NCBI GenBank assembly: GCA_026120185.1
Contig: JANUWF010002419.1
Coordinates: forward strand, 3,679,501-3,743,500
DNA: 64,000 bases
Direction: 5' to 3'
Origin: Voacanga thouarsii
Lineage: Eukaryota > Streptophyta > Magnoliopsida > Gentianales > Apocynaceae
In this document: positions 12,585-25,167 of the stretch, piece by piece
Numbering within the stretch: the stretch's first letter is position 1
How the letters are laid out: every line of letters starts with the position of its first letter
Made by a program: the position numbers and the translations under genes
Notes under the pieces: model-generated
Seen by the model: the letters and a program-made list of their open reading frames with translations, nothing else
The model's database searches: none
What the model was told of the DNA's origin: nothing

Positions 12585-13085
12585 ATATTTATATCCATAT
12601 CCGGGAGACATTCCAAGAAAAGAAGCTAAAACAGAGGAGGAAACCTCTTTTATCAACAGATTTGTTCACAATGTTGGGATAATGATGATAAGAATAATAA
12701 TGAAAAAGATAGAGTAATCGATCAATAGATATCGACAACTTAAATTCTGGCATTAGATTCTCGAAGAAAATGATAAAGACTGAATCCAAAATCACATCCT
12801 AGCAAAAGGGATCTTAGTTAAATTAGGGTAAAAATTTTCTTTTTAATATACTAAGATAGAAGGATGTAAACTAACGTAAAATAATCCCTTGCGAGAAGGA
12901 CATCTTAAAACACAAAATAGTTATATAAATTTGATTTAAATAGATTTATATTCAATGAAAAGCCCATACTTGGAATTATGAACCAATCAATGGGCAATTA
13001 CGGGCAACACACAAAATTATCTTCTAGTGCACTTGGATTGTAGGTTTTTTGGATAATAACAATAATAATAGGCTAAATTCACACC
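11006..13085. other. Intergenic, AT-rich, no gene seen
   Basis: No convincing coding sequence. It contains a TA microsatellite at about 11786-11827 followed by short TG repeats, and a second AT repeat at about 12538-12574. Open frames here are low-complexity. Confidence 0.55.
11786..11827. repeat. TA dinucleotide microsatellite
   Basis: About 20 uninterrupted TA units, followed by TGTGTGTGT. Confidence 0.9.
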
Positions 13086-13089
13086 TTCT

Positions 13090-13672
13090 AACTTAAATCC
13101 ACACCTTTATTCATTAATATCTATTAATTAGACAAAAGTGTCCTTCCCCTTTTATAATTTTAAAATCTTATTTTATTTTTATTATTTTTAACTTTTAAAC
13201 AAAATTATATCTTATGAGTAAATATCAAACTAATTTAAATACATAAAACTATGTACGAATTAAATTGTTAAAAAATAATAACTTTTACAATAATTGAAAC
13301 TCATATATTTATCATATATTGAAAGTTTTATTTCTCCTTATCTCTTTTTCATATTTTGTGAAACTTATAAAATTATATAATAAATGTAGTTTATTAATTT
13401 ATTTATTCTTAATATTATGTATTTTATTAATAGACTAAACTATTAGTAAAATAGAGGACTTATCAAAGATTAAAAGAAAAAAAATAGAGACTATTGAGAA
13501 GATACAATAAGAGAAAAATATAATTAATAACTGTTTAACTTTCATTAATTTTTTGTTATTAAAACAATGAATTTACATTAAAAAAAATAGTGACATAGTT
13601 GAGTAAGAGTAAGAATAAAGAAGGACACATTTATCTAATGGATAAATATTAATAAATAAGGATATGGATTTA
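13090..13672. mobile_element. Small TIR element (MITE-like)
   Basis: The left end (about 13095-13145: TTAAATCCACACCTTTATTC, TAGACAAAAGTGTCCTTC) is an inverted match to the right end (about 13615-13672: GAAGGACACATTTATCTA, AATAAGGATATGGATTTAA). The arms are about 55-60 bp and the interior is AT-rich and non-coding. I could not settle the exact ends or a target duplication, so the superfamily is open. Confidence 0.6.
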
Positions 13673-13879
13673 ATCCTTCTCAAAAAAATATTTTAAAATT
13701 TATTTTAATTGAAAATAGACCAAATACAAAATATTCATACTATCCCGATCGATTTAGAATTTGTAAGATATAACAATTTTATTTATATTCCAAATCGATC
13801 ACAATATTTATCTTTAACCTTATAATTTTTTGTATAACATTAAAAATCATATTTATATATTTTAAAAAAAAATTATTTA

Positions 13880-15037
13880 TCATAGATTCCTTTCAAATGG
13901 GGTCTCTTGCATCTCTCAACTCACTTTGTGTCACTTTCCAAAGGTTGGCTTGTGGTGGAATAATCATTAACCAATCATTATCGTACTTGCAAGAGATCCA
14001 TAGTAAGCTGTTTGATGACACATTTATCTGGCACATCAGACAACTGTAGCAGGCTTGCAGCCGAATAATCTTTTCCTTTCTTGTTTATAATAATATTCCT
14101 AATTTAGAAGAAGGCGAGTCTATTAGTGGGCATAAAATATGCCCACTACTCATGAGGTTGTGATATAATAGTATAGGCGTTGTTATATTTTCAGCTATTT
14201 AAATATATTTAGATTCAAACTGTATTTGTTTTCAGGGGGTGGACGAAGAAACTTCAAAGAAACTTCTGAAACCACAAAGCGTTGAAAATCTATTGTCTTT
14301 CTTGAATGGGTCTATCCTGTTCTATCTTCCTCCTTGTTTGACATCTCTTTTCTTGTTTTTGAAAATTTACCAATTCAATCTGTTTCGTAGGTTAGGATTA
14401 ATGCGTATATTTTCCTGCCGTTGGATGTAAAAGGAAGGCGCTGAAGATTGGTAGTTATTCTGTTCTTGTTTAGTTTTTCTTGGATGGTTATTCATGCTGG
14501 TTCTTGCCTTTTTTTTTTTTTTTTAATCTGGGTTTCAATTTGTTTCAGGGCTTGGTGGTTGCCTTCTTCTCTGTTTGTTGAGGTAAAATCGCTGTCTTTA
14601 ATCTCTGGGGACCTGAAAGACCCTCAGATTCTTTTCTTAAGTGTACCAAAAAGAGGAAAAGAGATTTCTTTCTTAGTTTCACGTGGAATGATGTTTTAGT
14701 TTGCGATTTAAGGGTTGTCAAAGCATAGATATTCTGTTTTCCAGGGGTTAATGACGGTGATATTGGAATCTTGATTTGGTTCAATGAGTTCGTTGCCATT
14801 TTTATGAATTAATAGATTTTTGTTTCATCTGGCCGGTTGAAACTGGAATACCTTGGTGATTTCTGTCGTTGAGCTTTGGGAGTGATTGATAGTTTCTTTG
14901 GCGTCGGAATTTACAATTTATTGAAATCTGCAGGAGGGCATTGGGAGTTCACCAGGGCCAACAGCATTGGGCTTTAACTGCTTCCGGTTGATATTAGTTG
15001 AATTGATTAATGTGATATAGTTGAGAAGAGGAAACAC
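13880..15037 (+). promoter_or_regulatory. Probable promoter and 5' leader of the CorA-like gene
   Basis: From about 14100 the base composition becomes less AT-rich and contains pyrimidine tracts and possible intron borders (for example TTTCAG near 14548 and CTGCAG near 14935). This is consistent with an intron-containing 5' UTR. No TATA box stands out and the start site cannot be fixed from sequence. Confidence 0.4.
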
Positions 15038-18000
15038 ATGGAGCTAACTAGGGAAAGATCTATTGGAGATGGGGACTCAGATGAAATGGACAGAGAACCA
15101 TCCTCACGTGCTCATCTTATGGAGAATGGATCTTGTCGACGTTATCCGGGAGCAGTGAGACAAAAAGCTTACATCTTTGATGGAGAAGGTAATTTCTATA
15201 ACAAGGAATGGGATCTTGCAGAGGGTAGAGGAAAAGAGTTCTGTTGGTACCATGTGGAACTTCCTAAAGGGAATCAAAAACTATCGCAATCTGCACAATA
15301 TCTCATTGATGTACTTTGTCCCCCTTTGAAGCTTCAGGACATTCTTTCACTAGTTAGTAATGGACCCTTCTGTGGGCATGTAGATGGGGCTCTTGTATTT
15401 AGGGTGAATTCACCCGGTCCTGCTTCCAGCAAATTTACATTCAGGATTGCGGCAAGGGTGACCGAAAATTCAGTGATTACTGTGTCATTAGGTCGTGTCC
15501 CCCGATTAGGTTTCTCTCCTACAAACGAATCTCTTCTTTCTGAGATTCCTGCAGTGGAGAGTCCAAATTACACTAGAGGTGAACCAAAAGAGAGGCATGG
15601 GATTGTCATCAGGGAGCATGTACTTGACTTTCTCCTGACAATGAACCACTCGGAGGAAGCTGATAATCCTGTACCCAAATCCATTTCAAATCTTGTCGTT
15701 CACATTGTTGATACACATGTTGATCACCTTCAAGATGTTCTGACAAATCTTGAGATTGAGTTGGATGCAGTGGAGTTTGAATTGGACAGAGGTAATTTCA
15801 CTAAAAGGCTCAATGCAAGCTTGGCCATCACAATAGTTTGATGTACTTAATAGTAGCATTCATTTTGTGCTTATTTAAACATCTCAGCGTATAGGCAACA
15901 TATCCTGCCACATTGTATATGTCTGTCCCTTTCATCATGATTTCTGATACCTGGTTACTTGATCTAGTTGAAAAAGAAGTGAAACCTGGAATGTCATATC
16001 ATTTAATTATCTATAATCTCCAGCTGAAAAAGATATCCCATTTGGCCATGTGAATGAGTGAAATTATTAGTAGTAAAACAAGCTGATTTCACACTAAGCA
16101 AGTATGCCCTATTGGGGGCTGACCTTATCCTCACTTACAGATAACGTGGTCAGTCTTCACATCAAGCATTTAACTTGGTAGGTTTAACCCCGTGGTGTGT
16201 TGTTCTTCCCTAAACTCTCTATGTTGCACATCCAGCAGATGTTACCAATTTCCAATCTCGCATTGGTGTTTTCCCATGTTAGGATCTGTTGCCTATATTA
16301 TCATCCTGATGACATTGGCAAAACATTGGAAACTAAGCGGCAACACACAGGATGATTTATCCTGTGAAGTTTTAGAGATTTTACTCATTTGTACTTCATG
16401 TTTGTGTGCAAGCATTAGTTCTTGGGCTGAGATCTAAAATTCACTGTGGTGAGCTTATGAAATTTGAGGAGTGATATATTTAGCTTCCAATGTGGATATA
16501 AGCAGTTATAATTGTGATTTAGATATTGGCAACTAGAGATATTTTCACAAGTTGGAATCATAATTTCTGCTATGGGACTATGCTAGGCAAAAACCTCTTT
16601 GATTTCCTAGCTTTCTGACTTGCCATCTTTATTGATGCACCATCTTGTCTGGTTCAAGCTGAGCTTAACGTGGGGAAGCTTTGACTCTCTCTGTAATCTT
16701 CAGAGCTGTCATGATGAGTTTATTTTCTCTGTATCTGTGTTCATCAAGTGTATTCAATTGTCCAAAATTGTTTCAATTAAATGCAGGTGGTTTTGCACTG
16801 AAGAAACAAATGCTTGATGACAGAAGATTCCCAAAAATGCATCTTGACTTGCAGCGGCTCCTGCAGGTAGTTTCCAGTCTTCTTCATTTTTTGATAGACT
16901 CAGTTATGAGAAAACTTCAAAATTAGTAAGCAGAGATTGTAAATGCAAAGGAATTCCCTTTTTTTTTCTCTTTTTTTTTGGGGGTTGCAATGAATGGAAC
17001 TTCAAATTTCACGTTTATCAGGAGAAAAGTGTTAGTCATTCTGCTCATCAATTTCTTTTCCTTTTTCCTGTGTTAAATCATTGACCAAATGAAATCTGAT
17101 TGTTACAACTAATTGTTATATGTTTTAATTGGAGGATGTGTTTGTTTCATACTTCATAAACCTTCTATTTGCCCTGAACAGGAAGTTGTTCCTACAGTAG
17201 GAAAACATTAAATTATGGAATTGAATTCAAAGTCAAAATGCAGGGAATACATTTACAAGTATTCCTGCAAATCCATGTAATGGTATACAGCTTTTGAAAA
17301 GACAAAAATAAATACAAGACACTGAATGAGGCTAGAAGCATAAAATCGTGAGGCTTACCTTATCTGTCTTTTTTGGATTGAAAATTTTTTCCACCTTTTG
17401 GATAGATGCATTGACTATGCAATTCATGTTTCTGAAGAAACTGGATTAATGGAGACTGCAAGTTTCTGAAGAAACTGGATTAATGGAGATTGCCAAGAAT
17501 ATTTAGTTTATCCTGCTAAGTAGTCTGAGTCTTGGATAATTGATATGTTTTTGGTGATAAAAATTTTTGACACCTAGAGCTTACATATTTTGGCAAGTGC
17601 CATTAAACATTTATCTTTGTTGACTGACTGGAGATTACAGGTAATTGCAAATGGGGAGCAAGTATTTCCACGGGTGAAGGAAAAGTGTTCTTCGAAAGAT
17701 TGGTTTGCCAATGAAGACATTAATGCCCTTGAAGAGCTGGTTGGGCGTCTTAGGAGACTAAAGGAGAGTGTTGGCTTCATAGCCAATCGTGTCACAGCAA
17801 TTCAGGCGGGACTTGACAGTTGGCAGGCTGAGCAAATAAACAGAAAACTATACTATCTCTCATTCCTCTCCATCATATTTCTTCCTTTATCAATAATTAC
17901 TGGAGGTTAAGATCTTGGCACAGATTTCCTTTTGCATTATTCAAATTTGCACTATTATTTTCTATAGATTAATAATGCATCTAACACAAATTAAACTTTT

Positions 18001-18287
18001 TGGTCTTTGGAATAGTTTTTGGGATGAATGTGGGAGGAGTTCCTTGGACTGGCCAAGTTAACCCAGAGTTGAAGGATGGTTTCCGCAATGTCTTGTTGCT
18101 TTGTCTAGCTATGCTACTGTTTGTTCTTCTCTGCTTCATTTTCCCAGCCCTTTACAGTCGTGTAATGGCTTGGCGGAGAAGGCGAGCTATGAGAAGAAGT
18201 TGGTCACTGAACCGAAAATCCTTTCTCAGAAGGACCTTGCCAATCAGTGAAAGAACAGATAGAGGAGGCTACTTACGGCTATTTTGA
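15038..18287 (+). CDS. CorA-like magnesium transporter family protein
   Basis: Four coding exons: 15038-15791, 16787-16866, 17641-17905, 18016-18287. All introns are GT-AG, phases match, and they give 456 aa. The large N-terminal part is soluble. Residues about 346-366 form the first membrane helix, ending in GMN (369-371) followed by VGG, the ion-selectivity motif of CorA/Mrs2 channels. A second helix lies at about 391-413, followed by an Arg-rich tail (RRRRAMRR). Known for the family: pentameric Mg2+ channels with two helices per subunit. This branch is the plant CorA-like group rather than classical MRS2/MGT; the membrane it occupies is not evident. The start is the first ATG of a frame continuous with the conserved region. 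Transcribed leader probably extends upstream, with a likely intron acceptor (CTGCAG) near 14935. Confidence 0.92.
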
Positions 18288-20247
18288 GATGAAACAGTGT
18301 GGCACTAATATTTCTTGGATAATATCTCTGCTTATCTCCCTGACGATAACGCTTCCAGCTGAATTTCTGTAGTAACAATTTTTGTTGTCAGGAATAATAT
18401 TAGCTTCTTCTGCTTTAAGCAGATCAGTTCGAGGCACATTTTCTGCAGGAATAAAATCTTGAAGTACATGGAAGCAGCAGAAAACTTCAGGGTTACCTCG
18501 ATGCAGTCTGAAGATGATGTACATTATAGATGAAAAAGTGGTAAACACCAATCATTTATTGGTTCCATTTTTTCCTAACCAATTTAGGCCATCTTGCCAT
18601 ATTGAAGTGGTAGAATTCTTTTTCAATGTTTTGTATAAAATTCCTTTTTCTTCTGATTTTTTGAAATTTACAATTCAAAGCCAATGTTTCTATTTATTTC
18701 ATAAGAGAAACTCATTCTTGAATCTTTCTGTCTACCGGTAATTCTTTTTTTTTTTTTCGCCTTTTCTTGAAGCAATTCTATTGGTTTTAAGTCTCAAGGT
18801 TTTTGTGCTTCTGAAAGTCAAGCAATGAGTGTGAATAAATGGCACAGCCGTGAGGAGAGGTTAGCATTTCAATTCTCATCTGCCTTGGGCGCTACAATTA
18901 GGCTGTTGAACGTGCGTGCCTCTAAGCCACTGGACAGCAAAAAGGGAACATATGATCCGACTTTCATTATAAAAAGGGAATAGCAACAAGTGAAACCCAT
19001 GACATTTGATCACTTGATGGCTTTTTCTTATCTGTTTTTTCAGTGTTATCCTTTTTTTTTTCTCTTTAATGTGAGACAATAAGCCTTTTGAACTCCTCTT
19101 CTAGGCTTACACAAAGATTATGTCACTACCTCCCCACCACTCATAAAGTAAAAAAAGAATTAATTATGAAGTTAAGAGTTCGAATTTAATTTAAACGTTG
19201 GATATTTATTTTATTTGAGTGCGAGTGTAATTAAACTCGTATTTATATAATTTACCTAGTTATAAATCAATACAGGTTATAAGAATATAAAAAAAAAAAT
19301 TTGTCCATAATATGAGAAAATTTCAATGTTGTTTAAGGTTACTACAAATGGAATTTTGCTGTCTTTGTTTTAGAAAATCCTACTCTTTTTTTTTTTTAAT
19401 GTGATAGTGCTAGAAAATGACAATATACTCACAAGAATGTTAAATCGTAGATTTGTTTTTTAGAATTGACACAGTAATTTTGAATTACTTTATAATTTTT
19501 TTTACAAAGATTATAAAATAAATTATAAAGTTTACCATCCCAAAAAAAAAAATCCTTGCACATAAACTCAATACCACGAAAATAAAAATTTAAAAAAAAA
19601 ACTCAAAATGAACTCATAACTAAGACGAATTATGACTGTGAACTTAAGTTTCCTTTGCATTTTAAGTGCGAAAAGGCTATGAAAGTGCTGATTTGAATAT
19701 TAGGGAATGTTTTTTTTCTCGTTATCTTTCCTCTACCCACATAAAATTATTAAGGTGTGATATTTTTCTTTTTTACTTTATTTTTAATTTATTGTGTAAT
19801 CGATTTGATTTTTATTAATAAAATAATTTACTTTAGAAAAAGAATAATCATCTCTATGCATTAAAAAAGTTTTAAATTCAAACAACATTGTAATTTAACT
19901 CGTTAAAAAAGAAATTATTTTGAATAATTCACAAATTTATAAAATGCAGTTTCGCAAACAACGGCTGGATCGAAATTTTCTAATCCCATGTCAATTAAAA
20001 TTTTATTTTAATTAAAATATATTATATATATTTTTTAAATTTTATATATTTAATAATTTTTTATAAAACTTATATCAAATTAATCTTTATTCACTCACAT
20101 CAAAAAACATCCGTCCATAATTGGGACACGTAGCGCAAGCGCATCTTAACAACGCCCTGCAACGAAACGACACCGTCTATCCTTTAGCAAATGCAATACA
20201 CCAGTCCTTGGCAATATCAAATTTTTAGTACAGCCCAGATAACTCTA
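18288..20247. other. 3' region of the CorA-like gene and intergenic DNA
   Basis: The first several hundred bases are presumably 3' UTR. The rest, to about 20.2 kb, is AT-rich with poly-T and poly-A tracts and no recognisable gene. Confidence 0.5.
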
Positions 20248-20265
20248 GAACCTTCTGAGCGGTTC
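20248..20265 (+). promoter_or_regulatory. Candidate heat-shock element upstream of HSP70
   Basis: GAA at 20248, TTC at 20253, AGC at 20258 and TTC at 20263 give a 5-bp-spaced alternating GAA/TTC array with three of four units perfect. It lies about 255 bp upstream of the HSP70 start codon. This is the binding pattern of heat-shock factors; use in vivo is inferred. An AAACCCTA telo-box motif, common in plant housekeeping promoters, lies near 20421-20435. Confidence 0.55.
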
Positions 20266-20519
20266 TGACAGAGAAAACCACTATTACCACTCCGCCACCA
20301 CTATATTCACACCGCCACTCTCTGTATCTGCCCTTCATTTATTATAGTACTCCTATTATTCTCTTATTTGCTTTTCCGCTTGAAAATTCGAGTCCCTCTT
20401 TATCCTTCCCCTCCCTTCATAAACCCTAAACCCTAGCAACCACCACCACCTCCATTACCTACTCCAAAGGAAAAACCCAGAACGAGCAAAAAGCAGCTTC
20501 TATTCCTCTTCCCTTTCCA

Positions 20520-23500
20520 ATGGCGACTGCCGTCTTGCTCAGATCTCTTCGTCGCCGGGATCTTGCTTTTGGTTCTCTTTCTGCTTACAAAACTGTATGT
20601 CTCTTTTTTCATGCGCCGGTCAATTTTTTTTTTTTTCCATTTTCTCTGTTGAATTCTCTTTTGTGCCTGAGTCTTTACTTTTCGGGGCTTTACTTTGAGA
20701 CAGTATTGTTAGACTTTCATTGAGAAGAAAATTTAGGTGCCGTAATGAAGTTGTGTTATATTAGGCTTCTTATTATGGTGTATTATGACCTTTGAATGGT
20801 GAAGTTGAGGTTTTTACTGAAGTAAAAGTATGTATGCGATGGTTATGTCATGTAAAGTTGATGAATTTTGGATTATCAGATTGAAGATTTTATTTTGCTC
20901 CGGGCTTGTTCAAAGCTAAGAATATCGTTGATGGATAAGCTAATTCTTGCACAGTGATAAATGGGTTTTGGGTAAATTTTGCTAGTCTATATCAATATAT
21001 TCCTCTGCTGGATTTGGACCTCATAATTGTAGAAGAGTATTGACTTGTCCTTTTTTCCTTTCCCTCTATGTGGAGTTTTTTTTCTCTGTGATCGCACGTG
21101 CACTTGTGTTACCTGATATGAGATAGCTTACGGAATTAGCACTTCCAACCTTATTTCATTATCTGCTGTCCTACATTAGAAACTGTTATATCGGGGCTTC
21201 TCAGTAGTTGGCAGTTATTGCTCGTGGAATGGAATGAAGTGATCTGTATATTTTGTATGATACTAGCGATATTACTATGTTGTTTGGATCTATTACGGAA
21301 ATTTATGTGTGTAGAATTAAATGTTATATTCCTTTGCCATTTGCAGTTGGCTGGAAATGCCAAGTCGTCATGGGCTTCAGCCTACTCAGGTTCCAAATGG
21401 GCTGGTCTGGCTAGACCATTCTGGTAATTCCTTGTTTACTGCGAGAATCCCATTTATTATATTTGTGTGTGTTTGTGCATCTATCTTGGTATATGGTAGA
21501 ATTTTGATCTAATTAGGTTTCATTCATTATCTCTTCTGTTTCACCATGCAGCTCAAAATCTGTTGGAAATGAAGTTATAGGTATTGACTTGGGTACAACA
21601 AACTCCTGTGTTGCTGTTATGGATGGAAAGGTAGGCCAATGTTTGCTTGAAGGATCAATTATTAGTAGCAAGTCAATGATTCTCTGCTCGTTGGTTTTCC
21701 TTTTTGTAATTTTTTTTGTGGGTGCAGAATCCCAGGGTGATTGAGAACTCTGAAGGATCTCGAACCACACCATCAGTTGTTGCCTTTAATAACAAAGGGG
21801 ACTTACTTGTTGGTACACCAGCAAAACGTCAGGCTGTCACCAACCCTACAAACACTCTCTTTGGAACCAAGCGTTTGATTGGCAGAAAGTTTGATGATCC
21901 CCAGACACAGAAGGAAATGAAGATGGTCCCATATAAAATAGTCAGGGCCCCAAATGGTGATGCTTGGGTTGAAGCAAATGGACAACAGTATTCTCCTAGC
22001 CAAATTGGAGCCTTTGTTTTGACCAAGATGAAGGAAACTGCAGAGGCTTTCCTGGGCAAGACAGTGAACAAAGCAGTGATTACAGTCCCAGCATATTTTA
22101 ATGATGCTCAGAGGCAGGCAACAAAGGATGCTGGGCGCATTGCAGGTCTTGATGTTCAAAGAATTATCAATGAGCCAACTGCTGCTGCACTTTCTTACGG
22201 CATGAACAACAAAGAGGGTCTTGTTGCAGTCTTTGACCTTGGTGGTGGTACTTTTGATATTTCCATCTTGGAGATATCCAATGGTGTTTTTGAGGTATGT
22301 GGAACCTGTTGGCCTTAAAAATTCCTTTTCCTGTTATGTTGTACTGCTTGTTGATTTTTCATTCTCCTGCAGGTCAAAGCAACCAATGGTGACACCTTCT
22401 TGGGAGGAGAAGATTTTGACAATGCTTTGCTAGAATTTTTGGTCAGTGAGTTCAAGAAAAGTGAAGGAGTTGATTTGTCAAAAGATCGGCTTGCCCTGCA
22501 GAGACTCCGGGAGGCTGCTGAGAAAGCTAAAATAGAGCTTTCATCAACTGCCCAGACTGAAATTAGCTTGCCGTTTATTACTGCCGATTCTTCTGGACCA
22601 AAGCATATGAATATTACTTTGACCAGGTCGAAGTTTGAAACTTTGGTGAATCACTTGATTGAGAGAACTAAACAACCGTGCAAGAGTTGTTTGAAGGATG
22701 CCGCTATATCCACCAAGGAGATTGATGAGGTTCTTCTTGTTGGAGGAATGACCCGTGTGCCAAAGGTGCAGGAAGTTGTTGCAGAGATATTCGCCAAGAA
22801 TCCAAGCAAAGGTGTGAATCCTGATGAGGCAGTGGCTATGGGAGCTGCTATCCAGGGCGGTATCCTTCGTGGGGATGTGAAAGAGCTGCTACTTCTGGAT
22901 GTGACCCCCTTGTCATTAGGTATTGAGACATTGGGAGGTATCTTTACGAGATTGATCAACAGGAATACTACTATTCCTACAAAGAAAAGTCAGGTCAGAT
23001 TTGTCTTATTTTGAAGATGTAATATAATGATATCCTCTGTGGGAGAATGACGTCTAATCAATGGTTGTAAAATAGTTAGTCATGCATTACAGTTGGTTTT
23101 TAAGCCTGTGCTTCCAATTGTAGTTTTCTGTTGTAAGGTTTATACATACTGCCATGGCAACATTATGCTGATCTGTTGTCTTCTGAGCAAGATTTTTGGC
23201 TCTGGCATTGTAGGTCTTCTCAACAGCTGCTGATAACCAAACTCAAGTCGGTATTAAGGTACTACAAGGTGAACGTGAGATGGCTACTGACAATAAGCTT
23301 TTGGGAGAGTTTGATCTTGTAGGCATCCCTCCTGCACCTAGGGGTATGCCTCAGATAGAAGTCACATTTGATATTGATGCCAACGGTATTGTGACTGTTT
23401 CTGCCAAGGACAAGGCTACAAGCAAAGAACAGCAGATCACTATCCGTTCATCTGGTGGTTTATCAGAGGATGAAATTGAAAAAATGGTCAAGGAATCTGA

Positions 23501-23840
23501 GATGCACGCAGAGAAGGATAAGGAAAGGAAGGCACTCATTGATCTCAGAAACAATGCAGATACCACCATCTACAGTATTGAGAAGAGCTTGAATGAATAT
23601 AGGGAGAAAGTACCAGCTGAGGTGGTATCTCAAATTGAGTCTGCTGTTTCAGATTTGAGAAATGCAATGCAGACTGAGAACATTGAAGACATCAAAGCCA
23701 AGCTTGAAGCAGCAAACCGTGCTGTCTCAAAGATTGGTGAACATATGTCTGGTTCTGGGGGCTCAAGTGGAGGCTCTTCTGGAGGTTCACAGGGTGGTGA
23801 CCAGGCTCCCGAAGCAGAATACGAGGAGGTGAAGAAGTAG
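20520..23840 (+). CDS. Mitochondrial heat shock protein 70
   Basis: Six exons: 20520-20594, 21347-21423, 21552-21630, 21728-22294, 22373-22993, 23214-23840. All introns are GT-AG, phases are consistent and the product is 681 aa, full length for the family. Exons 1-2 encode an Arg/Ser-rich presequence ([14 protein letters not shown]). The ATPase domain has the DnaK signatures IDLGTTNS (62-69), [12 protein letters not shown] (about 245-256) and [11 protein letters not shown] (about 388-398). The substrate-binding domain and helical lid follow, then a Gly/Ser-rich linker and the C-terminus AEYEEVKK, typical of mitochondrial Hsp70. Role known for the family: ATP-driven matrix chaperone and import motor, working with DnaJ and GrpE partners, also active in iron-sulfur protein maturation. 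No lesion is seen. A heat-shock element lies upstream. Confidence 0.96.
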
Positions 23841-24684
23841 ATTGCTAATGATCAAACTGGTGAATATGAGATTGTCTTAGATCTTCCTTTACGGGATATA
23901 AGTCCTTTAAACAGTTTTGTATTTAAACTCAATCTTGCTGTACTAATTGAGATCTTGTGGAACTTCAACTTCTGCCAGTAGATTGTTAAGCGAAATTTTT
24001 GCAGCACCACTTGGGCAGCGGATTAGAGCCTGTGATGTGGTTTATTACTTTTAATAAATCTCCCATATTTTTACATATATTATTTCCTTATTTTGCACAT
24101 TCCTTAAGGTGTCAAACTTTTGCAATTTTTGAGAGATTGCAGGAACTCCTGGAGGTTGCCCTTGCGCCATATGGTACTCGTTCTTTGACTTGTCCCTGTA
24201 TATATTTGGGGTATCATAATTGTGCATGTGCATGTGCATGTATTTTAGGCATGGAGAAGGAATATTGATACTTAGGCAAGGATGATTGGGTTGTACTAGT
24301 TTTTAATTTAGAATACAGGAGTGAGTGAATCATCTAAGGTCGATTTATGCTTTCTTGAAAAGTCCTACAAAGCGGCAGGTTTTAACAATCATAATTGCCT
24401 AGAATGCTTTGTAGTTGATTATGAGCTCCTACAAACAACAGCAGTGCCTAATTGTACCTGGTAGCCATATCTATTTGCAAGGTGAGCGTATTGGTTTGGA
24501 CAGATGATGCCAATCTTGTCTTGTGTTTTTATCTGTTATGCTAAAAGAACATTTGATTGGCATGATGATAAGAGTTATCAAGATTGATCTTCATTTTCAA
24601 TGATGGTTCGTGGAACTATCAAGTTTAATTTGTTGGTGCTGACTCTTTTGTTTATGGATGTATCTTGAAGAACGCTACAATGTA
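23841..24684. other. 3' UTR of HSP70 and intergenic spacer
   Basis: No gene is recognised. A TGCATG repeat occurs near 24225-24242. The right edge is the five-T target duplication of the Copia element. Confidence 0.5.
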
Positions 24685-24689
24685 TTTTT

Positions 24690-25043
24690 TGTTATAAAAT
24701 TAGGGTAGTGTTAGAATAAAATCTTCACACTACATACTAAGAAAACTCTAACTATTCTTTGCACAAGATTTTCTTTTCAAACTTCTCTCTTTCTTTCTCT
24801 CACAATTCTTTCTCTAATCTTTCTTTCACAAAATGATGGTGTATTACAAGCTTAGAGAATAACTCTATTTATAGAGCTCTAATTAGTGGAATACATCATG
24901 GCATATATCATCTTCCACTAATCTCAATTAGTGGTGTCTCCACTAAATGGTGGACATCCATAACAATTTTCTCTAATAATTCACATAAATCCATAATTAG
25001 TGGAGCTTCCACTAATTAATGGAGATTCCAATAATTCATAACA
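24690..25043 (-). repeat. Copia 3' LTR
   Basis: 354 bp, paired with 29674-30027. On the element strand it lies downstream of RNase H and directly after the polypurine tract, so it is the 3' LTR. Confidence 0.93.
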
Positions 25044-25053
25044 CTCCCCCTTG
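25044..25053 (-). promoter_or_regulatory. Polypurine tract of the Copia element
   Basis: Minus-strand AAGGGGGAG abuts the 3' LTR, as expected for the plus-strand DNA primer used in reverse transcription. Confidence 0.8.
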
Positions 25054-25167
25054 GATGTCCATCCATACATAAAGAATATGCCTCGTTAAAACCTTACTAG
25101 ATAAAAATCCAGTGGGAAAAAAAATCTAGTGAAGGAAAAAGAGTACACTATTCTATATGTCTGTTTA

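Noticed and set aside
19150..19260. tRNA-like GAGTTCGAATTTAA box
   Set aside because: No cloverleaf arms or A box at the right distance; no tRNA gene was found in the window.
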